From: Klebsiella pneumoniae
GTDB lineage: Bacteria > Pseudomonadota > Gammaproteobacteria > Pseudomonadales > Azotimanducaceae
Assembly (NCBI GenBank): GCA_945878745.1
Contig: CAMDVY010000025.1
Coordinates: 1 to 13,445 of the forward strand
Reading direction: 5' to 3'
DNA length: 13,445 bases
The position numbers and the translations under genes are program-made. Below the pieces are notes generated by a model. That model was not told where the DNA came from and searched no databases. It saw only the letters and a program-made list of their open reading frames with translations. Shown here in pieces: positions 6,617-13,445 of this stretch. Every line of letters starts with the position of its first letter. Position 1 is the stretch's first letter.

Positions 6617-8547
6617 GCGCCAGAAAGCGAAGACGCTTTCATCTCGTTGTCTGGATCGGCGCGCTGGCTTGTTTTCTGATGAGTGCGTCGTTGCAAGCCG
6701 CGCAGACGCTGTCATCCACCGACGAATTTCAGGCCACCAGTGGGGAGTTTGGTCCGCGTGACCAGATGCCAGGCGCTGCCTTGTACGGGAAACACTGTGT
6801 CAGTTGCCACAACGGCACTGTACCCAAGGCGCCGCAGACGATGTGGCTCGAAATGATGAGTCCCATGGCGATTCTCAAGTCGCTGAATCAAGGTGTCATG
6901 CAAACGCAAGCAACTGCCCTGTCGCCCACGGAGCGGATTGATGTTGCGCAGTATCTGACGCAGCGACGTATTGATGAATCCGAAAAGGTCGCCCGTGCGC
7001 CCCTCTGCAATGGCGGTGAAACCACCTTCGATGCCACTCGACCTGCCATTCGAGCGGGCTGGGGACATGACACCGCGCGTTTTGTAACGGCAGAAGATGC
7101 GGGTTTTTCGGCAGCAGATATTCCTGCTCTGGAGTTGAAATGGGCCTTTGCGTACCCAGGTGCCTTGCGAGCGCGTTCTCAACCCGCGATAGGTCACGGC
7201 GCGGTGTACACCGGCAGTCAGGATGGACACGTTTACGCGTTCGACCTGCGGTCGGGTTGTGAACGCTGGTCGTACGACGCTGGTGCCGAGGTCAGGACGG
7301 GTGTAGTACTCATTGACGGACTGGTCGGCAGTCGGCCACTGGCGATCTTCGGCGATATTCTGGCGCGACTGCATGCCGTTGACGCCCGCACGGGAGAGTT
7401 GCTGTGGTCTCGCAAGATGGATGAGCACCCAAGTGCGACCTTGACCGGAACACCAGCCTTCTTTGAAGGTCGGCTCTATGTTCCCGTGTCATCGCTGGAG
7501 GTAACCCCGGCAGCGGACCCTGCTTACCCCTGTTGTTCGTTTCGCGGCAAGGTGGTCGCGGTGGATGCCTTGTCTGGCAAAGACATATGGACGCATCACA
7601 CCATAGCGCAGCCTCCAGTCCGGATCGGCGAGAGCAGGTCGGGTGCGGCGATCCTCTCGCCCTCTGGTGCGCCGGTATGGTCCAGTCCGGCGATCGATGC
7701 AATCAAGCGGGTCATCTATTTCGGCACCGGGGAGAATTATTCAACACCGGCCGATGACAACAGCGATGCGATCATCGCCGTCAATCTCGATACTGGACAA
7801 CGACTGTGGCAACGCCAGAGCACTGCGGGTGATGCGTGGAATGTGGCCTGCATGATGCAGAACAATCCGAACTGCCCGCCTGAGGACGGCCCGGACTTTG
7901 ATCATGGTGCCAGCATGATCCTGAGCGCTATCCCAACCACTATCCTAACCACTGGGGGAGGACGGCGCACTTTGTTGGCGGGCCACAAGAACGGGACGAT
8001 CTTTGGATTGGATCCCGATGCCCAAGGCGAAGTCATGTGGTCAGTCCGCGTGGGTCGAGGCAGCATTCAGGGTGGTGTGCACTTCGGTATGGCGGCCAGC
8101 GCCGAGACGCTGTATGCGCCCATCAATGACATGAACGATACCCACAATGGCGATGTCCTCGACGCCGGCGCCGCCAGGCCCGGCATTCACGCGGTGGATA
8201 TCGCGACCGGCAAGGTCAGATGGAGCCATGTGCAGGCGAACGTGTGTCCGGACCAAATGTCGTTCTGCGATCCGGGGATTTCGGCGCCGGTGACGGCGAT
8301 ACCAGGCGCTGTCTTTGCAGGGCATCTGGACGGCTTTGTGCGAGCTTATGCGGAGGCAGGCGGTAAGCTGTTGTGGGAATTTGATACGAAAACCCCCGTC
8401 ACTGCGGTCAACGGGATCGTTGCCAAAGGTGGTGGTATCAGCGGCGCCGGTCCGGCAGTGGGTGATGGGTATGTCGTGATCAATTCCGGTTATGGGCTGT
8501 ATTTCCACGCCCCCGGCAATGCATTGATGGTTTTCGGCCCGAAATAG
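6613..8547 (+). CDS. Exported PQQ-type beta-propeller dehydrogenase with N-terminal haem c (PVA-dehydrogenase-like)
   Basis: A 644-residue periplasmic quinohaemoprotein. Residues 1-30 form a Sec signal peptide (RKRRR, hydrophobic core, cleavage near SLQAA). A cytochrome c domain follows with CVSCH (62-66); its distal ligand is probably one of the Met residues at 81-96. From about 170 to 640 there are repeated quinoprotein blades such as GAVYTGSQDGHVYAFDLRSG and GKVVAVDALSGKDIWTH. A vicinal pair Cys307-Cys308 (YPCCSF) resembles the disulfide over PQQ in quinoprotein alcohol dehydrogenases. The N-terminal haem order and length match polyvinyl-alcohol dehydrogenase (cytochrome) rather than type II alcohol dehydrogenases, whose haem is C-terminal. 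It should oxidise an alcohol and pass electrons to the respiratory chain. It is the last gene of the operon. PQQ synthesis genes are not in the window. Confidence 0.9.
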   Translation: MSARKRRRFHLVVWIGALACFLMSASLQAAQTLSSTDEFQATSGEFGPRDQMPGAALYGKHCVSCHNGTVPKAPQTMWLEMMSPMAILKSLNQGVMQTQATALSPTERIDVAQYLTQRRIDESEKVARAPLCNGGETTFDATRPAIRAGWGHDTARFVTAEDAGFSAADIPALELKWAFAYPGALRARSQPAIGHGAVYTGSQDGHVYAFDLRSGCERWSYDAGAEVRTGVVLIDGLVGSRPLAIFGDILARLHAVDARTGELLWSRKMDEHPSATLTGTPAFFEGRLYVPVSSLEVTPAADPAYPCCSFRGKVVAVDALSGKDIWTHHTIAQPPVRIGESRSGAAILSPSGAPVWSSPAIDAIKRVIYFGTGENYSTPADDNSDAIIAVNLDTGQRLWQRQSTAGDAWNVACMMQNNPNCPPEDGPDFDHGASMILSAIPTTILTTGGGRRTLLAGHKNGTIFGLDPDAQGEVMWSVRVGRGSIQGGVHFGMAASAETLYAPINDMNDTHNGDVLDAGAARPGIHAVDIATGKVRWSHVQANVCPDQMSFCDPGISAPVTAIPGAVFAGHLDGFVRAYAEAGGKLLWEFDTKTPVTAVNGIVAKGGGISGAGPAVGDGYVVINSGYGLYFHAPGNALMVFGPK

Positions 8548-8556
8548 GCTGCACCA

Positions 8557-8581
8557 CCCCTTCGGACCGGCCCAGAAGGGG
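8557..8581 (+). terminator. Hairpin after the operon, possible terminator
   Basis: A perfect 7-bp stem CCCCTTC/GAAGGGG (8557-8563 and 8575-8581) with an 11-base loop begins 9 bases after the quinoprotein stop codon. No T-run follows on the + strand (CGTAAAAAAG does), so it is not a classical intrinsic terminator; it could stabilise the 3' end or pause polymerase. The rest of the 150-base gap up to 8697 holds a repeated TTGTTGC (8611-8617 and 8641-8647) and a purine-rich GAGGAGGG (about 8653-8660) with no ORF behind it; no clear promoter was found. Confidence 0.35.
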
Positions 8582-8697
8582 CGTAAAAAAGCTCACAGTT
8601 CAGGGATGGTTTGTTGCGTTTGCGGAACAACATGGCTGTTTTGTTGCCAGATGAGGAGGGTAAACTGACTTAGGTCGGCAGTAACAGGTGGTATGGC

Positions 8698-10509
8698 GTG
8701 GCTAATCGGGTTGTTTCGCTTCTGTTGGTCCTCGGCCTCGCTGCTTGTGGCGGAGGCGGCGGTGGTGGCTCAGGTGCTACGCCGCCGGCTGGTGGAGGCA
8801 CCCCGCCGGCAACGACTCCGCCACCGGCAACCACGCCGCCACCGGCAACTACACCACCTCCAGCAACGACTCCACCTCCGGCACCACAGGTCGGCGTCAC
8901 GTCCCCCGCGCCTTCCAGCTACGGATTCACCAGGGTCAGGTTCATCGATCAATCCCTGGCACGGGATTGCTCAGGACAGTATTCACCGAACACTCGAGCG
9001 TGCAGCGGTGGTTCGGACACGGCATACAAGACTTTTGCGGCTGCACAGACCGCAGCAGCACCCGGCACACAGTTCATCGTGCGCGGCGGTGAGTATCGTG
9101 AGGTGCTGCGTCTGCGGGTGTCGGGCACGGAGTCGGCTTATATCGGCTACACCGAAGAGGCAGGGGAAAACGTCGTCATTCGAGGCGTTGATTCACGGGA
9201 TGCGGGCGAAGACTACGGTCCGATCTGGCTGGATCATGTCCGCCACAATCTGGTCCGCGGGTTCACCGTGCGTGATTCGGTGGGATTCCTTCGAGCAGTG
9301 GATTCACATTTCAACGTGATCGACGACGGACTCTTCGACGGTTCTCTGTTGTACCCCAGTGCCAGCAAGCGTGGTGGTCTGTATTTCGCCTGGAGCACGC
9401 ACAACAAGGTGCTGAACAGTACGATCAATCGTGGTACCGATAGTCTCTCGCTCATCCGATCCGACTACAACGTGATTCATGGCAACACGTTCAATGAGGC
9501 TGGTCACGACGTGTGGAATATCAAATGCGGCAGCTTCAACGTGATTCGAGCCAACGTCGTCACCAATCCAACCCAGAAGCTCGGTTCAGTCTTTGATTGT
9601 GAGGCACTGACAACCAATTGGGGGGGCAACGCAGAATTCGCGGAAAACCGTGCGATCGTCGACCGTACCAAACGCAATCTGATCGAGGGAAACGTGCTGC
9701 ATGACTCCGTCGACTACTACAGCACTTCAGGCGGTAATGGCATCCAGTACGCCGGACAGCAGGGCATCATCCGGCGCAATGTTTTTTATGGAACCAACGT
9801 CGGCCTTGGCATGACACAGTACCCGGACGAAGCACTCTACAACTACGGCAATCGCGTTTATCACAACGTTTTTCATGACAATGATTGTGGCGGAATTGCG
9901 GTGTTCGGTTCGGGCGGCAGTGGTCGAGTCGAGAACAACGTCTACAAAAACAATGCGCTTTGGGATAACAAGGGATGGCAGCCTGATGGCAACTGTGCCG
10001 GCGTCAGCGCGGCTCAAGTGTTGTACCGGACGTCTTTTGCCGGCCATCTCTTTCAGGCCAATCTGATTGCCAGCCCTTTGGGAAGCAACGTCGTACGGGA
10101 GGAGTTTGGCGCTGAAGGCAATGTCAGTGCTTACGCTGATGGTGGCAATTTCAGTCGTACGATTGAATCCAATCCTGCCTTCACGTCCTCGAGTGGACAT
10201 GATTACACGGCTGCTTCGAACAGCCCCCTGGTCAATGCCGGGGACTATCTGACCTCTGCTCGAACTGCAGGAAGTGGTAGCACGCTTGAGGTCAGCGATG
10301 CGACCTGGTTCTACGATGGCTTCGGCATCAATGGTGAACAGGGTGACCTGATCCAGCTGGCTGGTCAGACCGGTACGGCGCGAATCCTCCAGGTTGACTA
10401 CGCCAACAACCGGTTGACGATTGATCGTGATCTTACCTGGACTGCAGGTCAGGGTGTCAGCCAGACGTATTTGGGAGCCGGACCGGATATCGGAGCATTC
10501 GAGCGCTGA
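8698..10509 (+). CDS. Lipoprotein with Pro/Thr-rich linker and right-handed parallel beta-helix
   Basis: A 603-residue surface or periplasmic lipoprotein. The start is the GTG at 8698, the only in-frame start after the stop at 8671, with CAGGTGG upstream. Residues 1-16 are a lipoprotein signal with lipobox LAAC, giving Cys17 as lipidation site, followed by seven glycines. Residues 35-63 are a linker of PPATTP repeats. From about 105 to 500 it shows degenerate beta-helix coils with recurring N-V-I/N-L-I steps: HNLVRGFTV (183-191), FNVIDD (205-210), YNVIHGNTF (258-266), FNVIRANVV (280-288), RNLIEGNVLHD (326-336). The tail PDIGAFER (596-603) is common in beta-helix carbohydrate-active proteins. 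A polysaccharide-binding or lyase-like role is plausible, but catalytic residues are not recognised. No signal for DD or SS after the Cys indicates inner-membrane retention. Confidence 0.88.
   Translation: MANRVVSLLLVLGLAACGGGGGGGSGATPPAGGGTPPATTPPPATTPPPATTPPPATTPPPAPQVGVTSPAPSSYGFTRVRFIDQSLARDCSGQYSPNTRACSGGSDTAYKTFAAAQTAAAPGTQFIVRGGEYREVLRLRVSGTESAYIGYTEEAGENVVIRGVDSRDAGEDYGPIWLDHVRHNLVRGFTVRDSVGFLRAVDSHFNVIDDGLFDGSLLYPSASKRGGLYFAWSTHNKVLNSTINRGTDSLSLIRSDYNVIHGNTFNEAGHDVWNIKCGSFNVIRANVVTNPTQKLGSVFDCEALTTNWGGNAEFAENRAIVDRTKRNLIEGNVLHDSVDYYSTSGGNGIQYAGQQGIIRRNVFYGTNVGLGMTQYPDEALYNYGNRVYHNVFHDNDCGGIAVFGSGGSGRVENNVYKNNALWDNKGWQPDGNCAGVSAAQVLYRTSFAGHLFQANLIASPLGSNVVREEFGAEGNVSAYADGGNFSRTIESNPAFTSSSGHDYTAASNSPLVNAGDYLTSARTAGSGSTLEVSDATWFYDGFGINGEQGDLIQLAGQTGTARILQVDYANNRLTIDRDLTWTAGQGVSQTYLGAGPDIGAFER
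8803..8874 (+). repeat. 18-bp tandem repeat encoding PPATTP linker
   Basis: Four tandem 18-bp units each encode PPATTP (residues 36-59), followed by a partial PPAP. Copies differ mainly at third codon positions, so the array is maintained at protein level rather than freshly expanded. Arrays like this change length by slippage, so linker length may vary between strains. Confidence 0.8.
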
Positions 10510-10603
10510 CCTGCGCGCTGACCTTTCCGCGCCAAGTTGATCTACCTACGCAAAGCGGTGCGTTCGGCTGTTACCATCGCATCTTTCTGACGGGAGATTC
10601 GAT

Positions 10604-11431
10604 GTGTTGACTCAGGCGGAAGATTTGCTGGCCGAAACGAAGTCTCTGGCTTCCATCCTGAGCGATCTCACCGATGATCAGTTCGAGACCGTGACGGCGT
10701 TCAAGGGCTGGACCATCAACCATGTGCTCAGGCACCTGCATGTCTGGAATCAGGCTGCATATCAATCGTACGCGCAACCCGATCAGTTCGATGCCTACAT
10801 GAAGCAGGTCATGGGAATCACACGCTCCGGACGCTCGATGCGGGATGTTGAACTCGAGCACTCTCAAGGGCTTGGAGGTCATGCACTGGTTCGTGCATGG
10901 ATTGACTATGCCACTCAGATGACCTCGGCTTTTCTGACCGCGGATCCCGCGCAGCGTGTGAAATGGGCGGGTCCGGATATGAGCGTACGTTCCTCTGTCA
11001 GCGCCAGGCTGATGGAAACCTGGGCTCATGGTCAGGAAATTCACGACGTAATGGGCGTGGTCCGGAAAAACGCTGACCATATCTACAATATCGTGGTGCT
11101 CGGCGTGAACACCTATGGCTGGACCTTCCGGAATCGCAAGCTTGATGTGCCGACGCCTGTGCCTTGCGTTCGCCTGTTCGCCCCTTCTGGTGCAGAGTGG
11201 GTGTTCAATGAAGGAGAAACAGAAGCATCGGTTTCTGGCACAGCAGAAGAGTTTTGTCAGGTTGTCACGCAGGTGCGAAACTTGCGTGATACGCAGTTGC
11301 AGGTGAAGGGAAAAAACGCCGAAGCCTGGATGGCGATTGCGCAGTGTTTTGCGGGGCCACCAAATGACCCGCCGCCGGTCCATTCGCGGATGTCAGCGAA
11401 AACACCGCTATCGTCGAGGGTTTCTGACTAG
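10604..11431 (+). CDS. TIGR03084-family metal-binding protein (DinB/MDMPI-like)
   Basis: A 275-residue protein resembling the TIGR03084 family, related to mycothiol-dependent maleylpyruvate isomerase and DinB four-helix bundles. Visible motifs are GWTINHVLRHLHVWN (35-49) and GPDMSVRSSVSARLMETWAHG (123-143). The probable metal ligands are H44, E138 and H142 (an E-x3-H pair), matching the His/Glu/His triad of the superfamily. Residues about 180-250 form an SCP2-like C-terminal part. The likely start is GTG at 10604, with GGGAG 7-11 bases upstream; the ATG two bases earlier is out of frame. The last 25 residues (PPPVHSRMSAKTPLS...) look like an unstructured tail. It is not in an obvious operon and converges on the ABC ATPase gene with 24 bases between stops. 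The family's reaction is unknown. Confidence 0.85.
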   Translation: MLTQAEDLLAETKSLASILSDLTDDQFETVTAFKGWTINHVLRHLHVWNQAAYQSYAQPDQFDAYMKQVMGITRSGRSMRDVELEHSQGLGGHALVRAWIDYATQMTSAFLTADPAQRVKWAGPDMSVRSSVSARLMETWAHGQEIHDVMGVVRKNADHIYNIVVLGVNTYGWTFRNRKLDVPTPVPCVRLFAPSGAEWVFNEGETEASVSGTAEEFCQVVTQVRNLRDTQLQVKGKNAEAWMAIAQCFAGPPNDPPPVHSRMSAKTPLSSRVSD

Positions 11432-11455
11432 CTGGTGCGATCAGGGAACGTCTTG

Positions 11456-12784
11456 CTAGGAGATGGCGGCGCCAAATTTCACAGGCGTACCTATGCGCTC
11501 CATCTCCCAGTTCATGATGGGTCTGATGGGGCCGGTCCACACGCCGGTGGTCATTCCACCGGTAGCGGTTGGTCCTTTCAGTTCGTCCAGAATGTGGACG
11601 CATACGGCATCGGTCTGCTTCCACTCGATGTGTCGGACAGGCTCCCATGCCCACAGGATCGCGTTGATCGGATAGGTATCTACCTGCATGAAGTTACCGG
11701 GCACCCACATGCGAAGTACGTGTACCCCTGGTTCCCAGGGCTTGTTGTCCCAGGTGGGGTTCTTGGTATCTGTCGAGGAAAAAGCGCCCGTATTGTCAGA
11801 GGTTTGTAAGTCGTATTTCAAGAGCAAGCCATGGCCGGGCTTCAGAACTTCGATCTCAGTCTCGACACAAAAGCTCTCGCGAACGTCGATACTGTTGATG
11901 ATATCTCCGCGCACGTTGCGAATACGGATGCTGCGCACTTTGGCAATGTCGCCACCACTCTTTTCATTGTCGTTCCAGGTACGCTCCCCTGTCAGACCGA
12001 TGCTCTCTGACAGGTATTTGGTAACTACTTCAGTAGCAGGGCCATCGTCGACTAACCGACCCGAATTCAACCATATCGCTCGTTCACAAATGGATGTGAC
12101 CTGTTGGGCGTTGTGTGATACGACGATAACCGTCGCGCCAGCTTGAGCAATGCTGCGTACTTTCTCCAGGCATTTTTTACGAAAACCGGCGTCACCCACT
12201 GCAAGTACTTCGTCGACGAACATGACTTCTGGTTCGAGGTGAGCAGCGACTGAAAACGCCAACCGTACTCGCATTCCGCTGGAGTAGTGTTTGGTTGGAG
12301 TGTCGATGAACTTGGCGATTTCGCTGAACTCGACGATCTCGTCGAATTTTTGCTCTACCTCCTTGCGCCTCATTCCAAGGATTGATCCATTCAGAAAGAC
12401 GTTTTCCCTGCCAGAGAGCTCAGGATGAAAGCCGGTTCCTACTTCGAGCAATGACCCAATTCGCCCTTTGATAGTCGCTCGTCCGGAAGTTGGCTCAGTG
12501 ATGCGTGACAGTACCTTGAGCAGGGTGCTTTTACCTGCACCATTACGACCGATGATCGCGACGACTTCACCTTTATTGATGGTGAAAGAGACATCCTGCA
12601 GTGCCCAGTAAACCTCATCAAGATCTGCTGCCGCTGTTGTGTTCCCTCGAAGCAGTCCGCCAATACGTCGAAACGGGGCGGAGATGCCTCTTGCCAACTT
12701 TTCCTGGAAGTTCATCTCCTTTTTCACGGAGCCAACATGGAACTTCTTGGATAGATTCTCTACCAGAATTGCTTTTTCTGTCAT
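11456..12784 (-). CDS. Polysaccharide-export ABC transporter ATP-binding protein, Wzt type
   Basis: A 442-residue cytoplasmic ATPase for export of O-antigen or another polysaccharide across the inner membrane. ABC domain (about 5-265): Walker A GRNGAGKS (79-86), signature YSSGMRVRL (167-175), Walker B VMFVDE with Glu192, and the switch His224 in VVSHN. The insertion between strand 1 and the Walker A (20-60) and the FHPELSGRENVFLNG segment (119-133) are typical of the Wzt/TagH/KpsT group. The extra C-terminal domain (about 285-400, beta-rich) is the glycan-binding module that recognises a capped chain end in Wzt. ATG at 12784 is preferred over the adjacent GTG at 12787 because AAGGA lies 8 bases before the ATG. 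No Wzm permease gene is adjacent: the preceding sequence is a broken gene of unknown function. Confidence 0.92.
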   Translation of the reverse strand: MTEKAILVENLSKKFHVGSVKKEMNFQEKLARGISAPFRRIGGLLRGNTTAAADLDEVYWALQDVSFTINKGEVVAIIGRNGAGKSTLLKVLSRITEPTSGRATIKGRIGSLLEVGTGFHPELSGRENVFLNGSILGMRRKEVEQKFDEIVEFSEIAKFIDTPTKHYSSGMRVRLAFSVAAHLEPEVMFVDEVLAVGDAGFRKKCLEKVRSIAQAGATVIVVSHNAQQVTSICERAIWLNSGRLVDDGPATEVVTKYLSESIGLTGERTWNDNEKSGGDIAKVRSIRIRNVRGDIINSIDVRESFCVETEIEVLKPGHGLLLKYDLQTSDNTGAFSSTDTKNPTWDNKPWEPGVHVLRMWVPGNFMQVDTYPINAILWAWEPVRHIEWKQTDAVCVHILDELKGPTATGGMTTGVWTGPIRPIMNWEMERIGTPVKFGAAIS

Positions 12785-12796
12785 CACTCTGATCCT

Positions 12797-13036
12797 TCAG
12801 GATGCCGCTAGCCGAACCTCGTTACTTGTCGGACATCTCAGTCCGAATTCTCGCAAGACTCTATTCGAGAGATCACGAGAAGTCTGTGATTCATCTCCCG
12901 CAGTCTTGCCGTATTCACTGAGGCTGTATATTGAAATAGGGTGATCAGCATAACCCACCAAATCCGATCTGACCTTTATGACTTCGTAAGGAGTGAATTG
13001 AGCTCGCTGGTCTGTCAGAAACTCTTGGAATTGTCG
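12797..13036 (-). pseudogene. Start-less open frame, probable C-terminal part of a frameshifted gene
   Basis: On the minus strand an open frame of 79 codons without a good start codon runs from the CGA at 13036 to a TGA at 12797-12799, which abuts the ribosome-binding site of the ABC ATPase gene. The translation is protein-like: RQFQEFLTDQRAQF, then PYEVIKVRSDLVGYADHPIS (about residues 16-35), then YSLSEYGK, then TSRDLSNRVLREFGL. The preceding minus-strand gene ends in another frame at 13015, so the two frames overlap by 22 bases, and a single -1 shift near TTTGAC (about 13036-13041) would join them into one product ending where operon spacing predicts. I read this as the 3' part of a gene disrupted by a one-base indel or by a sequence error. 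The family is not recognised. Confidence 0.4.
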
Positions 13037-13445
13037 TCAAAGGCGAGAAGAAGCTGACGGCCAGCGAGTCGCAGCCAACGTCTAAGAGCCCCCACTCTGG
13101 CCAAGATCGCACGACCAGAGTGACGATGGTATGACTCATACAGTTCAACTCGGTACCGCTCAACCAGATTCCATTCTGTCGAGGGGCGCAGTGCGAGTGT
13201 CCAAGGATAAATTGAAGCATGCGAGGCGTCTGGAGCCGGACCAATTGCGCGTTTGAGTTCCGAAAGATCGTAGCCAAGCTTGGCCAAGGTTGCCTGACCA
13301 ATGGCGTCTAGATACTCATGGGCGAAATGTGCATGTTGGGGGTTGTCAGCCAGCTTCGTCCAGTTGTCTGAGCTGTCCGTCTTCGGTCTCGAGTGGCGAT
13401 GTACACCTACCGGGTCGTTCATTCCGCCTTTGGGTGGAGGCGTAC
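13015..13445 (-). CDS. Hypothetical protein, 5' part outside window, probably frameshifted at its 3' end
   Basis: A minus-strand frame open from the right window edge to TGA at 13015-13017. An ATG at 13422 gives 135 residues, but the frame stays open beyond it (codons for PPPKGG), so the real start may lie outside the window. Visible features are GGMNDPVGVHRHSR near the N-terminus, an Asp/Asn/His-rich stretch to about 40, SIYPWTLALRP (70-80), and an Arg/Leu-rich amphipathic helix (ILARVGALRRWLRLAGRQLL, 105-124). The final DDNSKSF looks like out-of-frame sequence; shifting frame before it gives a longer product (see 12797-13036). It precedes the polysaccharide-export ATPase in the same direction, so a role in surface-glycan synthesis is possible, for example as the end of a glycan-modifying enzyme. 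I do not recognise the family. Confidence 0.45.
   Translation of the reverse strand, partial: TPPPKGGMNDPVGVHRHSRPKTDSSDNWTKLADNPQHAHFAHEYLDAIGQATLAKLGYDLSELKRAIGPAPDASHASIYPWTLALRPSTEWNLVERYRVELYESYHRHSGRAILARVGALRRWLRLAGRQLLLAFDDNSKSF

Noticed and set aside
8670..8900. Minus-strand frame coding a repetitive Gly-Gly-Val-Val-Ala protein
   Set aside because: It is the antisense reading of the PPATTP repeat DNA, so its regularity comes from the repeat and not from a gene.
8693..9319. Plus-strand frame starting ATG at 8693, overlapping the lipoprotein gene
   Set aside because: The translation is an Arg/His-rich out-of-frame product of the lipoprotein gene, while the GTG frame at 8698 gives a perfect lipobox and beta-helix.
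10503..10524. Direct repeat GCGCTGACCT around the lipoprotein stop codon
   Set aside because: Ten bases repeated once, with no further structure; likely chance or a small slippage duplication.
11428..11459. CTAGC/GCTAG inverted repeat spanning both convergent stop codons, possible terminator
   Set aside because: The stem is only 5 bp with a 22-base loop and no T-run; both stop codons being TAG inside CTAG explains most of the symmetry.
12945..13301. Minus-strand frame of 118 codons at the right end
   Set aside because: It overlaps the other two minus-strand frames there, and its Cys/Trp/Ser-rich product looks less protein-like than either; it also does not end near the ATPase start.

Overview
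The window reads as chromosomal DNA of a Gram-negative bacterium, most likely a gammaproteobacterium (inference). Supporting signs are a lipoprotein signal with an L-A-A-C lipobox, an exported quinoprotein-cytochrome c, a Wzt-type polysaccharide-export ATPase and REP-like GTAGGAGCG palindromes. It is moderately G+C-rich by eye (not counted). Nearly all of it is coding and no gene-free stretch exceeds 300 bases. No RNA genes, CRISPR arrays or insertion sequences were seen.

Left part (1-1869): the C-terminal four fifths of an acyl-CoA dehydrogenase enters from the left. A REP/BIME-like cluster of palindromes (about 1003-1160) separates it from a convergent nitroreductase-family gene. A 107-bp divergent region (1870-1976) carries a candidate sigma70 promoter with an extended -10 and a strong ribosome-binding site for the main operon.

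Main operon (1977-8547, + strand): eight genes, with six of the seven junctions overlapping by 1 or 4 bases. In order: alpha/beta hydrolase, luciferase-like flavin monooxygenase (LLM), two single-domain hotdog (MaoC/FAS1-dehydratase-like) genes, an SCP2-thiolase/Ltp2-like gene lacking the usual nucleophilic cysteine, a DUF35 zinc-ribbon/OB-fold partner, a small cupin, and an exported quinoprotein with an N-terminal haem c domain resembling polyvinyl-alcohol dehydrogenase (cytochrome). Together with the nearby acyl-CoA dehydrogenase this looks like a catabolic pathway for an oxygenated or branched/cyclic compound. In this reading a periplasmic quinoprotein oxidises an alcohol, the LLM enzyme and hydrolase handle oxygen insertion and ester or lactone opening, and the hydratase pair plus aldolase-DUF35 pair shorten an acyl-CoA side chain, as ChsH1-ChsH2/Ltp2 do in steroid side-chain degradation. 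The substrate is unknown.

Right part (8698-13445): a large outer-membrane-type lipoprotein with a Pro/Thr repeat linker and a right-handed beta-helix; a TIGR03084/DinB-like metal-binding protein; then, convergent on the minus strand, an O-antigen/polysaccharide ABC-transporter ATPase (Wzt type) without an adjacent permease. Upstream of that ATPase is a minus-strand gene of unknown function that appears to be broken by a single frameshift and runs off the right edge. This right end looks like the margin of a cell-surface polysaccharide cluster.
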